NCBI GenBank assembly: GCA_033557675.1
Contig: JAWQRM010000254.1
Coordinates: 1 to 25,563 of the forward strand
Length of the DNA stretch: 25,563 bases
Origin: Coptodactyla brooksi
Lineage: Eukaryota; Arthropoda; Insecta; Coleoptera; Scarabaeidae
Reading direction: 5' to 3'
In this document: piece by piece, positions 1-10,077 of the stretch
Layout of the letters: every line of letters starts with the position of its first letter
How positions within the stretch are numbered: the first letter of the stretch is position 1
Position numbers and translations under genes: made by a program
Notes under the pieces: generated by a model
Told to the model about the DNA's origin: nothing
The model's database searches: none
What the model saw: only the letters and a program-made list of their open reading frames with translations

Positions 1-143
1 CACGAAGCCTGCGGTGCCTTGTGCTCTGTGCACAGGACGAACAGACCCGACGCATCCCAGGGATCCCTCAGAATGTCTCAGCAAGGCGGAGAAAGTGGCA
101 ATGTTAGATCCTAGTTTTCATCCTGTTTTCTCTTTACCTGAAG
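1..143 (+). CDS. nsl1: nsl1 exon (first visible)
   Basis: The reading frame starts at base 2 (TKPAVPCALCTGR...) and is open to the donor AAG|GTAAGC at 143/144, ending in phase 1. It encodes CALCTGR and LDPSFHPVFSLPE, segments that resemble the conserved region upstream of the PEHE domain in KANSL1 proteins. The left boundary is the window edge, so the true exon start is unknown. The final G joins the AT of the next exon to make Asp. Confidence 0.85.
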
Positions 144-3100
144 GTAAGCAGTTACCAGTAAAATTTACTATTCTGTTTTTAATATTTAGTACATAATGGA
201 AACCTACAATTCTTATTCTATTTTTATCTGTTTTAAATGAGAATTCTTCTCTTGCTAGATAGTTCAAATCTGATATTGTCCTCTAACGTTCTTTTTCGAG
301 GCTGAATTCACTGGAAAAAACTATGTTTCAATATCTCTAATCATTATTGGAAATATTAAACTTGCATAAACTGTTTTTTTCAGTTACAACTAAACCATTT
401 AATTTTATTCTATCACTATGTATCAATTTAATTGTCATTTGTCTAAACCTCTTAACTGTTGGTTTTAGCTTCAAGTAAGTACATAATTTTTTTCGTTTAA
501 CTTCTGTTAAATAACTTAACTTCAGCTGTGGATAGCGGCTCTGGCAGACCAACTGATATGAGCTTTATTCCAGTGTAATTGTCAAACTGCTGGTGATAAC
601 AAACTAATTGTTAATGAAACATCAGTTTGTTATATTGTTTACAAGCCATCAGAAGTATTCTATTAAAAGTTAAAAAAGAAAAAAGTTGTTGGCATGCGTT
701 TCAAACACAGTGTGATGTGAACCTACAACATCTCAACATTAACAAAATGTTTGTGCATCCCACCATCAAACATTATAATATTACTGACAAAATGATCAAA
801 CACAATGCCTGAAACGAACTACAAGTCCTTCGAAAATGGTTCGCAAGGTAAAGGCCCGAATTCAACGAAATTTGTGGCAGAGCACGGAGAAATTGATGGA
901 AGGCTTGCAAGTTTCCAGCAGAAGTATTGAGTCAGTATTGAAAACTGAGATCGAATTAAGGCCGTATAAGTTCCAGAAAATGTAAGACCTCACGTGGGCC
1001 TAAATGAATGTGCGGATGTAAGGAGCGAATGAGTGGAAACGCTTGTACGCTAGTGGCGCTTTGCCGAACATTGTTTTCTTGTATGAGAAGATTTTCACTG
1101 TTCAGTAGAAAGTGAACAAGTAAATCCATTGTGATTAGACGAAGGGCAAGCCCAATGATAATTTTGAGCAGAGTGGCCACAAGAAAAGAAGAAGGGCCCA
1201 GTTTCTGTCATGGTTTCGACTGTAGTGACTGTTGAAGCTTGCTCTCTACATGTTTTCTTTGGCCAAAGGGCTGCATAAACCAGCCGGTATATCGCAAAAA
1301 CATCTTAAAAGCTTCGATGATACCCTGGGCACATAAACAATTCGATGACAGACTGTGGATGGATATTCCAACAAGATTCAGTGCCATCGCTTAAAGCCTG
1401 TGACTACGAACTGTTCCTCGGTTAATTTCCTCTCCACAATGGCTGCTATATTCAAAAGATGCCAATCTGCTAGACTTCTCCATTTGAAGCATTTTGGAAG
1501 CTAAGGTGTCTACTAAAAAATATAACAGGATGGAAGCATTGAAGGCGAACCTTCATAGCAAATGTGATGAAATATAATCATGTTCAATTATTTTTCTAAA
1601 GCTTCAAATAAAACCGTTTCGAAAGTTGACGATGTAGCATTTTTTTATTGGTAACACCTGGTCTGCCGGACCCTGTACACTGATTTAAATTCTTATTATT
1701 CATGGGTACGTGGCACTGCAGTAATTAAAACTATGTATATCTTTATCCTCCAGCCATCCATCTTTGTGTATCTTAGGATCTAATGTTGCCATGCGTTACT
1801 GCAATATGGCTCTGTTATGGCACAACTATAAAATGGCTCACAACTGTCACTTACAAATAGATCATTATCATTGGATTCCACAAGAAGTTGCATAAATTCT
1901 GCATCAGACCGCTTCTTACAAGATTTATATTTTGTAATATTTTTTTAACGTTCTTCCCCGCTAGATGGCCTTTGCTACCATTTCATAAAATGCTATAAAT
2001 AAATTGATACATGTGATTGTTGTCACTAACTAAAATTTAGTTTTCTTTCTCTTATTTGAAAATCTGAACGTCTAACTTGGCACATTCTAACAAAACTTGT
2101 AAATAAATTATACCACTACATGATTTTGAGCTATTTCTCAGTCTAGACTTAACACAAGCGTTAATTTAAATTAATTATATAAACATATTCACAATTTTTG
2201 CCAATTCTTTATAGTAATTTAAGTCAAAATATACCTGACAAAGAGGCAGGTGACTGATTAGTCTTTCTTATGGTGGAAACCTAAGATGTCTTTGGTATTT
2301 GAAATCATTAGACAAAACAAGAAATGGAATATAAATTTGTAGGCGAAATGTCAGGGAAGTTGATATTTCTCAGATTCTATAGCCATCCATTCTATCCATG
2401 GATAATGCAATATCTTTTAAGCCTAGTTACTATAACCTGAATATTAATCAAGAGTCCTCCGGTCATTGTCATTGTTTTATTATGTCAAATGCTGATGTTC
2501 AAATTTGTTGTGAAATTTCCATTCTGTTTGGGATCAGCTTCATTTTGGTAAAAATTTTGTAGGTAAAAGAGCAATTATATTGAATTTTGCTGATGTCTGG
2601 GTTATGTAACAACCTGATGAAGTAAGTCAGTTTGTATTGTCATCTTGTTTGACAAGTGTTTTTGGTACATTTCACATTTAACAACTAAAAAAAAATAAGT
2701 TTATTGATGTGTACTACACGTAGATTTAATATCTATACCAATGTATATTAAGTAGGTTTAATTGAAAATGCACAAAGTACTTATAATTATAATATGTTTA
2801 CAAGCAGAATTCAATTGGAAATGAATTCAGCATGTAAACACATCATCTTCACGTAACAAGCATAGTGCAGATGAAACGATATCAACTTAAGTAATGTTTG
2901 ATGCTTTTAACATCAGTTTACATTTTAGGAAAATGTCACTCACTTTTCTTAAATAGATTTTAAAAGTAAAATGGAATTATAATATTGTATTCAAATCGAT
3001 CTGAGCAATATGTAAATGTGGTACATGTATAATGTTTATTATAACGAGTTAACAAGAGACATTTGGCTTTTGAAAAATGATTTTGATACTATATAAGGCA

Positions 3101-6100
3101 TATACCAAAAATATACCAACTAAAGCAAGAATGTATGAATATAATGTATTCTCACATTTTACGTTACATTCCATACATCACATTTCTATACCAACTCACA
3201 GGAAGAATATGTCATTTACTGCTTAAAGATTGCTGTGCTTATTACTGTATATGTTATATTGATATTATGTAGCATGTAGGATCTAAAACATTCTTGTTCC
3301 ACTTGGTATTGGAATATTATCGTTGTTGTCTTTATATTATTTAATAATGGTTATTTTTCTTTTTTAGATTGTTCAGCTGGCATACATCTGGAAGCTATAA
3401 TGAAGACCCCCGATTGGCAACAGAGAAGTTCAAGGTCTACGATCAAAGGTATGAAGTACATAACAAAAGGGGAAAGAATGGACAAACTAAATATCCCATT
3501 AGAACACCGCTCGAAGAAATTGGACCATCGAAAGAAGTACAGCAACAGGTTACTGAAGCCATCCACAGTGAATGCACTAACAGCGAGTAAGCATTTTTTT
3601 TTTGTTAATTAAGATAAGCAATGTTTGGTTTACCTATGACTCATCTTATTACGTATTGTTTATCACACATATGATTAATGCTATAATCTTAATTGGTGTA
3701 AGTTTATTAACTTGTCTTGACTAAGATAAGCGAATGCAATATGAAATATACAGGGTGTTCAATAAATTTCTTTGTTTTAGAAATAAAGAACAAATTTAAA
3801 GGCAGAAAATCGACTAGTAGCAGTAGGCATCCATCGCAGCTATCGAGATTAACCAAAAAGCGACACGCGCAAAGGGTCTCGCTGGGTAGTTCAATCTCAG
3901 GTGATTGCGAAGATGAGGAACTTGAAGGGTTGACGAATTTGGCCAGTTCTGGGAAATACGATTCTCCCAGTACATCCCCACTCCTGGCTACGCAATCGAT
4001 TTCCGGTTTTCAACGGCGAAACAGGGTGGACTCGTACGATATCGATAATATAGTTATTCCGTACAGCGTGGCGGCCTCAACACGGGTAGAAAAGCTGCAG
4101 TACAAGGAGATCTTAACACCAAAGTAAGTAATTTCACATGATCTGCTGTCAGATCAGATTTGATTGAAGTGCAATTTTGATTTTATGACTAGATGGAGGA
4201 TTATTGACTTAGAGGGTGATAAGTCGATGGAAGCGAAAAACAATGGGGCCGTGAAAAATCCTAGTCAAGATAGTGATGTAAGTGTTTTTTCATTTGTAAA
4301 TTTTTGTAATTCTAACCCTCCAACCGTAGACAACATAGATAATTGTGCCCAGTTTTTTGTATACAATTTTGCGGGTCATGCATGTAATTTTAAGAACATT
4401 TAAACATATGGAGATGATATTTTCCTGTTGAATTTATTTTCTCTTATTTTGAAACATTAGGAGTTGTTTCTTCTCTGTTGTACAATCTATGTGATGGAAT
4501 AACAAATTACCTAAACAAGAATGCTACGGGTTGAAATGCTAATCAATTTGTACTCCGATTTTTTCAAGGTCATGTTCCCCAGGGCAAAGTTAGAATGTAT
4601 TTAATGGTTAGGGAAATAATATCCTTCTGGCTTTTTATTTTTTTTATTTTGGCTCGATCAATAACCCTCGATCAACGACGCTTTTTCAGGTCATCATCAA
4701 AAGCCTTGTTGAAATATATTCTATGGAATTAGTATCATTTGTTGATTTTGTAGCGTATGAATGCACATCTTGACAGATTTTGTACCGTACGTGCATTCAT
4801 ACGCTACAAAATCAACAAATGGCATTAATTCTATAGAATACATTTCGATGAGGGTTCTGATGATGACTTGAAAAAGAGTCGAAACCGGTCGAGTCAAAAT
4901 AAAGAAAATAAAAAGCCAGAAGAATATTATTTCCCTAACCATTAATTATATAAATAAAACCTGGCAATTAGCGGCAACATTATGAATAAAGTTAGAATGA
5001 TTATGCAATAGTGCCAATTTTCCAATAATTGTATATTGAATCTAGACACACATCCATGTCTAAAGTTGCGATAATTATATGAAGTTATAATAATATAATA
5101 TAATATTAATAATAATTATATTAATATTATAATAATTATATAATATTTCCCCAACAAGTTTAGTGTTAGTTCCAGAACAAAAATATTAGTGTGAATTGAA
5201 GCTTATTATTTCTCAAAGGATGATTGAGTTGGAAACAACACATTTTGTTGAAAAGATCCCGCTTTGGCATAAAATCATTTATTTTGTGTGAATCACATTT
5301 TTTTGTACATCTTTGTGAATCATATTTATGTACATCTTCAGAATTTCCTGATCATTTGTTACAAGGCAGAACAGATATCTATGGAACTCTTTCAGCAAAT
5401 AGAAAGGGTCCACTGTCAATATTTGAAGCTATAAAGTTTAAGAAAGGAGAAATCATACCTTTTCAAAGCCACAGTCCTGATCCTAAGAAGGTAAAATAAC
5501 AAAATAATTTGTGCATTCACAATCTATCGTGTATGGAAAAATTAAAGAAAAGTGATGAACTAATGAAACATCAATTGATATGTGATTAGAATATTATAAT
5601 GGGCGGTATTGACAGGGTTGGATAAGAATTTTCATACTACGATATGTATTTATGTATATGTGGTTAGCTCAACGTCCCTGGTTGTAGTCAGTAGATCGTC
5701 TGAAGCGTGTGGTGTCGCTTCTTAGCTGGAAAGAAATCAGTTGTTGTATTACGGTAAAACTCAGAAACAACAAAAAAAGTACTACTGTTTCGGCATCTCA
5801 TTAATGAGTCTCTGTTGAAAGCATTTGTTATTTCCCAAAAAGTTATAAATAATATTAAACCTCTTTTCAAATTTAGAGTGGAGGTAATTGAAGAGATTTT
5901 TGAAAAATATCTATAAACTATACCCCGACATGTACAAGGAACCAGTAATACAACAAGATTCATAGAAAGGCATTCATTTTCCACATTCCTCCAAATTTAA
6001 TGAAAAAGGAATCTCGTGGAAGATGCGCCATGTCCTGTTAAAAAAAAGTGCAGATGGAAAGAAAATACTAAAAGAACATACTTAGAAACATTATTAATGA

Positions 6101-7970
6101 GTTTTTTTCCTGCTATCTTTATTGAACATGATACTTATGTATCCCGTACAATGTGCATTAAATAATAAATCAATAAGTATGTAGGGTGAAACATCCCTAA
6201 CACAAACCTCAAAAATTCTGAAAAAGAAATTCGAGTTAGAGAAAAATTCGAAATAAAGAAGAATTTGTTTTAACACTTTATTTAACACAATGCAATGTTT
6301 ACAGTTAAAATGAAAAATATTTGTAAACCAAATATTTGTATATATGTATAAATATCGTTCTGCGGTCATAATTATTGGTAAGTTAACAATGCATTTGCAA
6401 CATAACGTGAAATTTAATTTACGGAATTTGTAATCATAATGTAGAAAAGCCATCAGTTATTAAATGTTGTCCAATACTCCTACAATGGTTGGTGTCATAG
6501 ACATTTTCAATATTGGTCGGTGATATCTAAACAAACTCCCATGTTGCTTCCTCTATCAAGAAGTAGTTTTTTAAGGTTTGAAAAGCTCTCATGATTTTCT
6601 CATGATTCTTTTTCATTATGTGATGTTCTTAATGTCATCGTTTAAACACTTTTCAGAATGTTGCCATCTCTTGTGGATGTAAAGGAGTTGAATACAGCAA
6701 CATTCACATTTTTGTTTGTCACATCCTGGTTTCATTTCATATTTGTCCTTCCATAGTTTGCGAAATTCTGAATAAATGTTTTGTTTTTAATTACAGTCGA
6801 TAGAGTTATTTGCAAGTATATTATATTGAAGAGCCACAATGTTTTTCTTGATTCCACTCTAGTTTTCTTAATACCTCTAGCTTCTACTCTACCATTAAAC
6901 TTTGAAGTTTCGCTTTAGAAGCATTTCGTAATAATAAAGCTCGTGTGCAGTTTTAGCAATGAATGCCTAACAAGTTCAAATAGAGCCTTGCAATTCCCTG
7001 AATTCGTACGGTACGAAATTATCGAAAATTTCGAGTTAGGAAAGTTCTACGTCGTAAATATCTGCATTTGCTTTCGAGTGAGAAAATTCAGGCTAAAGAG
7101 GTTGACATTCATGAAAACTTAATGGTAACCTTCAGGGATTGGAAAATATTCTAATAAGAAAAAATTTCGAGTTTTGTCATCTTACAGTTCATAAGTTATA
7201 TTCCTTATAACTGCGGTAAATAGCAAATAAAAATAGTCCGTGATTAAAAAAAAATTGCCTATTGCTGGAGGGTTAAGGCATGCTGTGAAACTGTTATGCT
7301 ATATGTGTGTATATTATTGTTGTATTAGGTTGAGGATTTATCTGAAGAGGCACTTGTAGTACGTCATGAAAAATGTGAGCACGAAGAAAAGAAAAAGTTC
7401 CTTAGCTATCTGAAATTGCCGTTAGGCTATGGCCGATCGAGATCCCACAAACGTACGGACAGCAGGGCAGAGTCAAGCGGCGCAAATACGCCCGATCCAA
7501 TGTCTCCGCACGCGGTCGAACCCGGCGAAAACCTAGTATCTCCACTAACCTCACCACCGGCGACACCACTTTCGGTGACCACCGACGATAATTCAAACAT
7601 GTCCTCGAGTGCGCTACGAAGGAGGACGATTTCGCAATCGAAGTTTTCGAAAGAACGGGAAGTTAGGGATGAGAGCGCCAGATGTAGTACTCCGGAGCAT
7701 TTAGAGGTGATTCCGTACGAGCGAAGAAGTTTTCCTTTGTGCGAGGATACTTATGAAAAAATGTTGAAGAGTATGCCAGAGAATCATAAGTTCAAGACGA
7801 ACATAAGGGCGCAGGATTCGTTTGGAGATTCTCTGCAGAGTCCTTTGACTGGGGTAGATGAGGAAAAATTTCACGACAGCGAATCTACGGAATCGGCATA
7901 CGGCGATGAGGATCCCAATGACCCCGAATGGGTGGAGATGGAACGTACTAAAGATCGGTTTAAAAGATAG
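1..7970 (+). CDS. nsl1: KANSL1/NSL1 orthologue, 5'-partial (5 exons)
   Basis: Spliced CDS join(1..143,3368..3586,3781..4123,4193..4277,7329..7970), about 476 residues, continuing left of the window. Every junction has GT/AG ends and keeps frame (phases 1,1,2,0). Seen: a Cys-containing segment CALCTGR, then LDPSFHPVFSLPED, a basic linker, and a PEHE domain split over three exons, with YDIDNIVIPYSVAASTRVEK followed by LQYKEILTPKWR and then EDLSEEALVVRHEKCEHEEK. After this come Ser/Pro/Thr-rich sequence and the motifs ARCSTPE and ERRSFPL. Known: this PEHE variant is typical of KANSL1 rather than MSL1, and it docks the acetyltransferase MOF/KAT8 in the NSL complex that acetylates H4 at promoters of housekeeping genes. 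Inferred: a nuclear scaffold with the same role here. The C-terminus is intact. Introns 1 and 4 (about 3 kb each) carry transposon debris, while introns 2 and 3 are short. Confidence 0.92.
144..3367 (+). other. nsl1: nsl1 intron 1 (3.2 kb, AT-rich)
   Basis: No exon was found on either strand. A decayed mariner-like element occupies about 780-1670. The remainder (144-780 and 1670-3367) is AT-rich sequence with no recognisable protein, RNA gene or repeat structure. Confidence 0.8.
780..1670 (+). mobile_element. Decayed Tc1/mariner-type transposase remnant
   Basis: Conceptual translation of the + strand, with several stops and frameshifts, gives colinear transposase-like fragments. They are an N-terminal stretch resembling a helix-turn-helix (ELRPYKFQKM near 953-982), GALPNIVF followed by EKIFTV near 1055-1105 (the first catalytic Asp region), and a C-terminal part with KACDYELF near 1395. 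The element is inactive. A loose similarity between CTGGTGATAAC near 589 and the reverse complement of GTAACACCTG near 1651 could mark degraded ends, but this is weak. Confidence 0.65.
3368..3586 (+). CDS. nsl1: nsl1 exon, basic linker
   Basis: The acceptor TTTTTTAG ends at 3367 and the donor A|GTAAGC is at 3586/3587. Three frames are open here. Phase matching with both neighbours selects the one reading CSAGIHLEAIMKTPDWQQR and ending in KPSTVNALTA. The segment is rich in Lys/Arg and follows the SLPED sequence of the previous exon. Confidence 0.85.
3781..4123 (+). CDS. nsl1: nsl1 exon, N-terminal half of the PEHE domain
   Basis: The acceptor TTTGTTTTAG ends at 3780 and the donor AAA|GTAAGT follows 4123 (phase 2). 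The exon encodes a basic, serine-rich stretch (RLTKKRHAQRVSLGSS), an acidic patch (GDCEDEELEG) and then the core PEHE sequence YDIDNIVIPYSVAASTRVEK. That core is the most diagnostic KANSL1 motif in the window. A CAGGGTGTTC motif resembling a transposon end lies only 20-30 bp upstream of the acceptor. Confidence 0.93.
4193..4277 (+). CDS. nsl1: nsl1 exon, middle of the PEHE domain
   Basis: A short 85-bp exon with its acceptor AG at 4191-4192 and the donor GAT|GTAAGT after 4277. It encodes WRIIDLEGDKSMEAKNNGAV and ends SQDSD in phase 0. The next coding residues (VEDLSEEAL) are about 3 kb downstream. The joined sequence DSD-VEDLSEEAL matches the family pattern, which argues that no exon is missing between them. 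Confidence 0.9.
4601..4945. mobile_element. Foldback (MITE-like) element with TTAA ends
   Basis: Bases 4601-4766 and 4791-4945 are imperfect inverted copies of each other, separated by a 24-bp loop. The outer ends read TTAATGGTTAGGGAAATAA and its complement TTATTTCCCTAACCATTAA. The innermost 28 bp of each arm, ending ATGAATGCAC next to the loop, are perfectly complementary. TTAA at both edges is the target duplication used by piggyBac-type elements, so a non-autonomous piggyBac relative is possible. The left arm carries extra sequence (about 4655-4680) and lacks the right arm's GTCGAAACCGGTCGAGTC. No protein is encoded. Confidence 0.85.
5030..6085 (+). mobile_element. piggyBac-type transposase remnant (copy 1)
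   Basis: Fragments that match piggyBac transposases in the expected order appear on the + strand. They are LLKRSRFGIKSFILC (about 5247-5291), GTLSANRKGP (about 5383-5412) followed by FKKGEIIPFQ, IIMGGIDRVG (about 5594-5623, cf. the MGGVDxxD motif), and near 5955-6000 a segment resembling the RLxxxHFP sequence that precedes the C-terminal Cys-rich tail. Stops, frameshifts and an inserted AT tract show it is dead. The 5224-5499 open frame belongs to this element and is not an nsl1 exon. Confidence 0.8.
5086..5147. repeat. Pure A/T tract with internal inverted symmetry
   Basis: About 60 bp made almost only of TAATAT/AATAAT units, able to fold on itself. It interrupts the piggyBac remnant. The related copy at about 21600 lacks it (ATGAAGTTAT then AATATTT), so it looks like a local expansion after insertion. 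Confidence 0.7.
7329..7970 (+). CDS. nsl1: nsl1 terminal exon, end of PEHE domain and C-terminal tail
   Basis: The acceptor TGTATTAG ends at 7328. The frame is open for 213 codons to the TAG at 7968-7970. It begins VEDLSEEALVVRHEKCEHEE, the His/Glu-rich end of the PEHE domain, followed by KKKFLSYLKLP and then a low-complexity Ser/Pro/Thr tail with ARCSTPE and ERRSFPLCED. The exon is visibly richer in GC than the introns around it, as expected for coding sequence here. Confidence 0.93.
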   Translation, partial: VEDLSEEALVVRHEKCEHEEKKKFLSYLKLPLGYGRSRSHKRTDSRAESSGANTPDPMSPHAVEPGENLVSPLTSPPATPLSVTTDDNSNMSSSALRRRTISQSKFSKEREVRDESARCSTPEHLEVIPYERRSFPLCEDTYEKMLKSMPENHKFKTNIRAQDSFGDSLQSPLTGVDEEKFHDSESTESAYGDEDPNDPEWVEMERTKDRFKR

Positions 7971-8470
7971 ACAGCAAGGAGGATAGTCTTTTAAAACACT
8001 ATTCGTAGATTTATAGGTTTGTATAATTTATGTACATTGGGCTGGTACCGTATCGCATAAGGATTTGTTTGGTTTTCGTTTTTGTTTTTCCATCGGATGA
8101 GAATTTTTTTATTTCGTCAAGTCTCATTCGAGAGGGTAGTTTTCTCTCACTGGCCCCCCCTTCCCCCGTCAGTAACCGCTGTGCCGCCGGGGGCTTTGTA
8201 TTTTGTAAGTTTTGCTGAAGTCTGTGATGTGAATTTACATGTACAATATTTCAATACTGTTGTCGCTTTCTTAGTATTGTAATGTAATAACGATTTTTTT
8301 TTTAATTAGCAAATCCTACAGAAAAACCAAAAAAATCTTGATGTACTACATTGTATACACTTCATCTGTAACATATCTCGTTTTTCACACATACACACGG
8401 TTAATTGTTGTATATTTTTTGTACTGTTTAATTGTAATAGAAGGGAATAAAAGATGATAGTTTAATTTTT
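7971..8470 (+). other. nsl1: nsl1 3' UTR
   Basis: The stretch runs from the nsl1 stop codon to just past the AATAAA at 8446-8451. It is mostly A/T. One sharp GC island at 8150-8195 contains CCCCCG at 8163-8168 and CGGGGG at 8188-8193, which could pair as a hairpin stem. The small open frames here (8030-8282) are not supported as genes. Confidence 0.7.
8446..8451 (+). terminator. nsl1: Poly(A) signal of nsl1
   Basis: A canonical AATAAA 476 bp downstream of the nsl1 stop codon, followed by A-rich and then T-rich sequence. It is the best candidate for the 3' end of the transcript. Confidence 0.7.
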
Positions 8471-9719
8471 AATTCGTATTCCCCGTGTTGTCACTTATAC
8501 CTTAAAGCTAATCTTCAAAAAAGAAATAATTTTTTTTAATGGATCTGCAATAGTTGAAATATCTTACAATATAAAGCGCTGTGCCAACATTAGCTATAAG
8601 GTATATAGGAATAGTGCCTGAGAGGAGTAACAAGTAATGTTCACATCAACACTGTTAATTATACTGAAAAGTAAAATTACGAAGCACTGACTTTTGAATT
8701 CTCAGGAAAAAATAAAACAAATTCAAATAATCGACCTATTGCACTTTTTAAAATGTCTTGATGTGAACATGAACATTTTTCAATTCACAAATCACTAGTT
8801 AGGAAATTTGATTAACACCGTTCAAGATTGGAAAAGTGCAGTGAGTTGATGACAAACCTAACGCTTTAACAATTAAAAAAATAAAAAGAAAATGAAATTA
8901 AAAATTATGCTAGTTCTTAACGAACATTTATTTATGAATATATTTCCAAAGTACTCTTTATAAGAGTGTAGTTATATAAACGATATGTACATGATATTGG
9001 AATCATTTCAAACGTTTGACAGGCTAAAATTTGTATTCTACGAAACCAATTTTTAAACTGTATCAAAACAAGTGAACAGCAAAAGTGTTTTTTTTAAGTT
9101 TGTTAAATTCTGTTAGAATCATTTACAGTTTCATTTCGTTGCGAAATTGTTTTTCGTACATTACTCGATCAACTAAATGCTTTTACCACGTACTGTGTAA
9201 ATATGTACTTGAATTAAAAATGTTTTTTTACAAACGTTTGTTTTATTTTTTTTTGTTACAGCGATAATTGGAGAATTTGCATTTGCCAAATACTCGTAAG
9301 TGTGAATTTAAACCAAAATAGTTCCCAAACTATTTGTCTTAAAGCTATTAATGCCTTATTTTTTTTACTTTCTCCTACCTATAGGCGTAAAGAGAAAGTA
9401 TTGTGTTCACAAGGAAAATCAATGTTGAGATTTTGAAATATCTCGAATTATGCTTTTAGCCTCTGAAAATAGCATAGAGGTGTACTATACTATTATACGA
9501 AGTTAGTCTGTGTCTGTCTATCGCAGTTTGCGTCGTTAAAGCTTACTTGTAATTATCCTCCTACAATAAACATATACAACATTTAAGGCACTGCCTTTAA
9601 GTCGAAGAATTCAACAAATTAAAAAGAAAAGTAATCTGACGCTAAAAGAACTAACCATATGATACTATTACTTATTCGAGTTTTTAAAGATGAATTTATG
9701 TAACTAAGCTACCAAAACA
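8471..9719. other. Intergenic region between convergent nsl1 and modSP
   Basis: About 1.25 kb of A/T-rich sequence with homopolymer runs. I see no convincing exon, transposase fragment or structured RNA. The 9085-9267 open frame is low-complexity (Phe/Tyr/Leu-rich) and was left out. Confidence 0.6.
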
Positions 9720-9725
9720 TTTATT
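9720..9725 (-). terminator. modSP: Poly(A) signal of modSP
   Basis: TTTATT on the + strand reads AATAAA on the minus strand, 147 bp past the modSP stop codon at 9872-9874. It is the first canonical signal downstream of the stop. Confidence 0.6.
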
Positions 9726-9871
9726 TATGTGTAAGCGGAATATACTAAACATACCATACAATAAAAGTAGTATGTCTAACAGCTATTTAACTAGTTAATA
9801 CTGAACGTGACTTCTCTAGATATTCTCAGTGTTATTCTTTATATGTTGTAATTATTGGTAATATATAATTG

Positions 9872-10077
9872 TTACAATCCAAGCATCATAGGAGGAACAA
9901 TCTCCTTTATCCAATCAAGGTACACTGAAACTCTTGTGAAAATCGAATATCGTTTTGTGTCACATATGGCCATTCCTTTCTTCCGAGGACTAATGCTCAC
10001 TATTCCTTGTAAATACCATCTTTCGTTCTGGTGAACTAGTAAACCACCTCCGCTATCACCATTACAAACTCCAGTGC
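9872..10077 (-). CDS. modSP: modSP exon 9 (catalytic Ser, C-terminus)
   Basis: Encodes TGVCNGDSGGGLLVHQ with catalytic Ser459, then the typical C-terminal IFTRVSVYLDWIKEIV and the TAA at 9874-9872. The residue six before the Ser is Gly rather than the Asp of trypsin-like enzymes. Confidence 0.93.

Larger units (their letters stand above)
4278..7328 (+). other. nsl1: nsl1 intron 4 (3.05 kb), transposon-filled
   Basis: This intron lies between two PEHE exons. It holds the foldback element at 4601-4945 and a piggyBac remnant at about 5030-6085. Bases 6090-7328 show no recognisable coding sequence. The minus-strand open frame at 6094-6453 has low-complexity composition and no family resemblance. 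Confidence 0.8.

Noticed and set aside
3369..3590. Alternative open frame reading LFSWHTSGSYNEDPRL in the second nsl1 exon
   Set aside because: Its phase does not match the upstream donor at 143 or the downstream exon at 3781, while the overlapping frame used here fits both.
4721..4942. Minus-strand 73-codon open frame
   Set aside because: Lies entirely within the foldback arms; its openness follows from the repeat sequence and it has no protein resemblance.
5224..5499. 91-codon open frame as an extra nsl1 exon
   Set aside because: It matches piggyBac motifs (RFGIK, NRKGP). Exon 4 and the 7329 exon already join in phase to give the continuous PEHE sequence DSD-VEDLSEEAL.
6094..6453. 119-codon minus-strand open frame as a gene
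   Set aside because: Phe/Tyr/Ile/Asn-rich, no domain, no splice context, inside nsl1 intron 4; the composition is what AT-rich DNA gives by chance.
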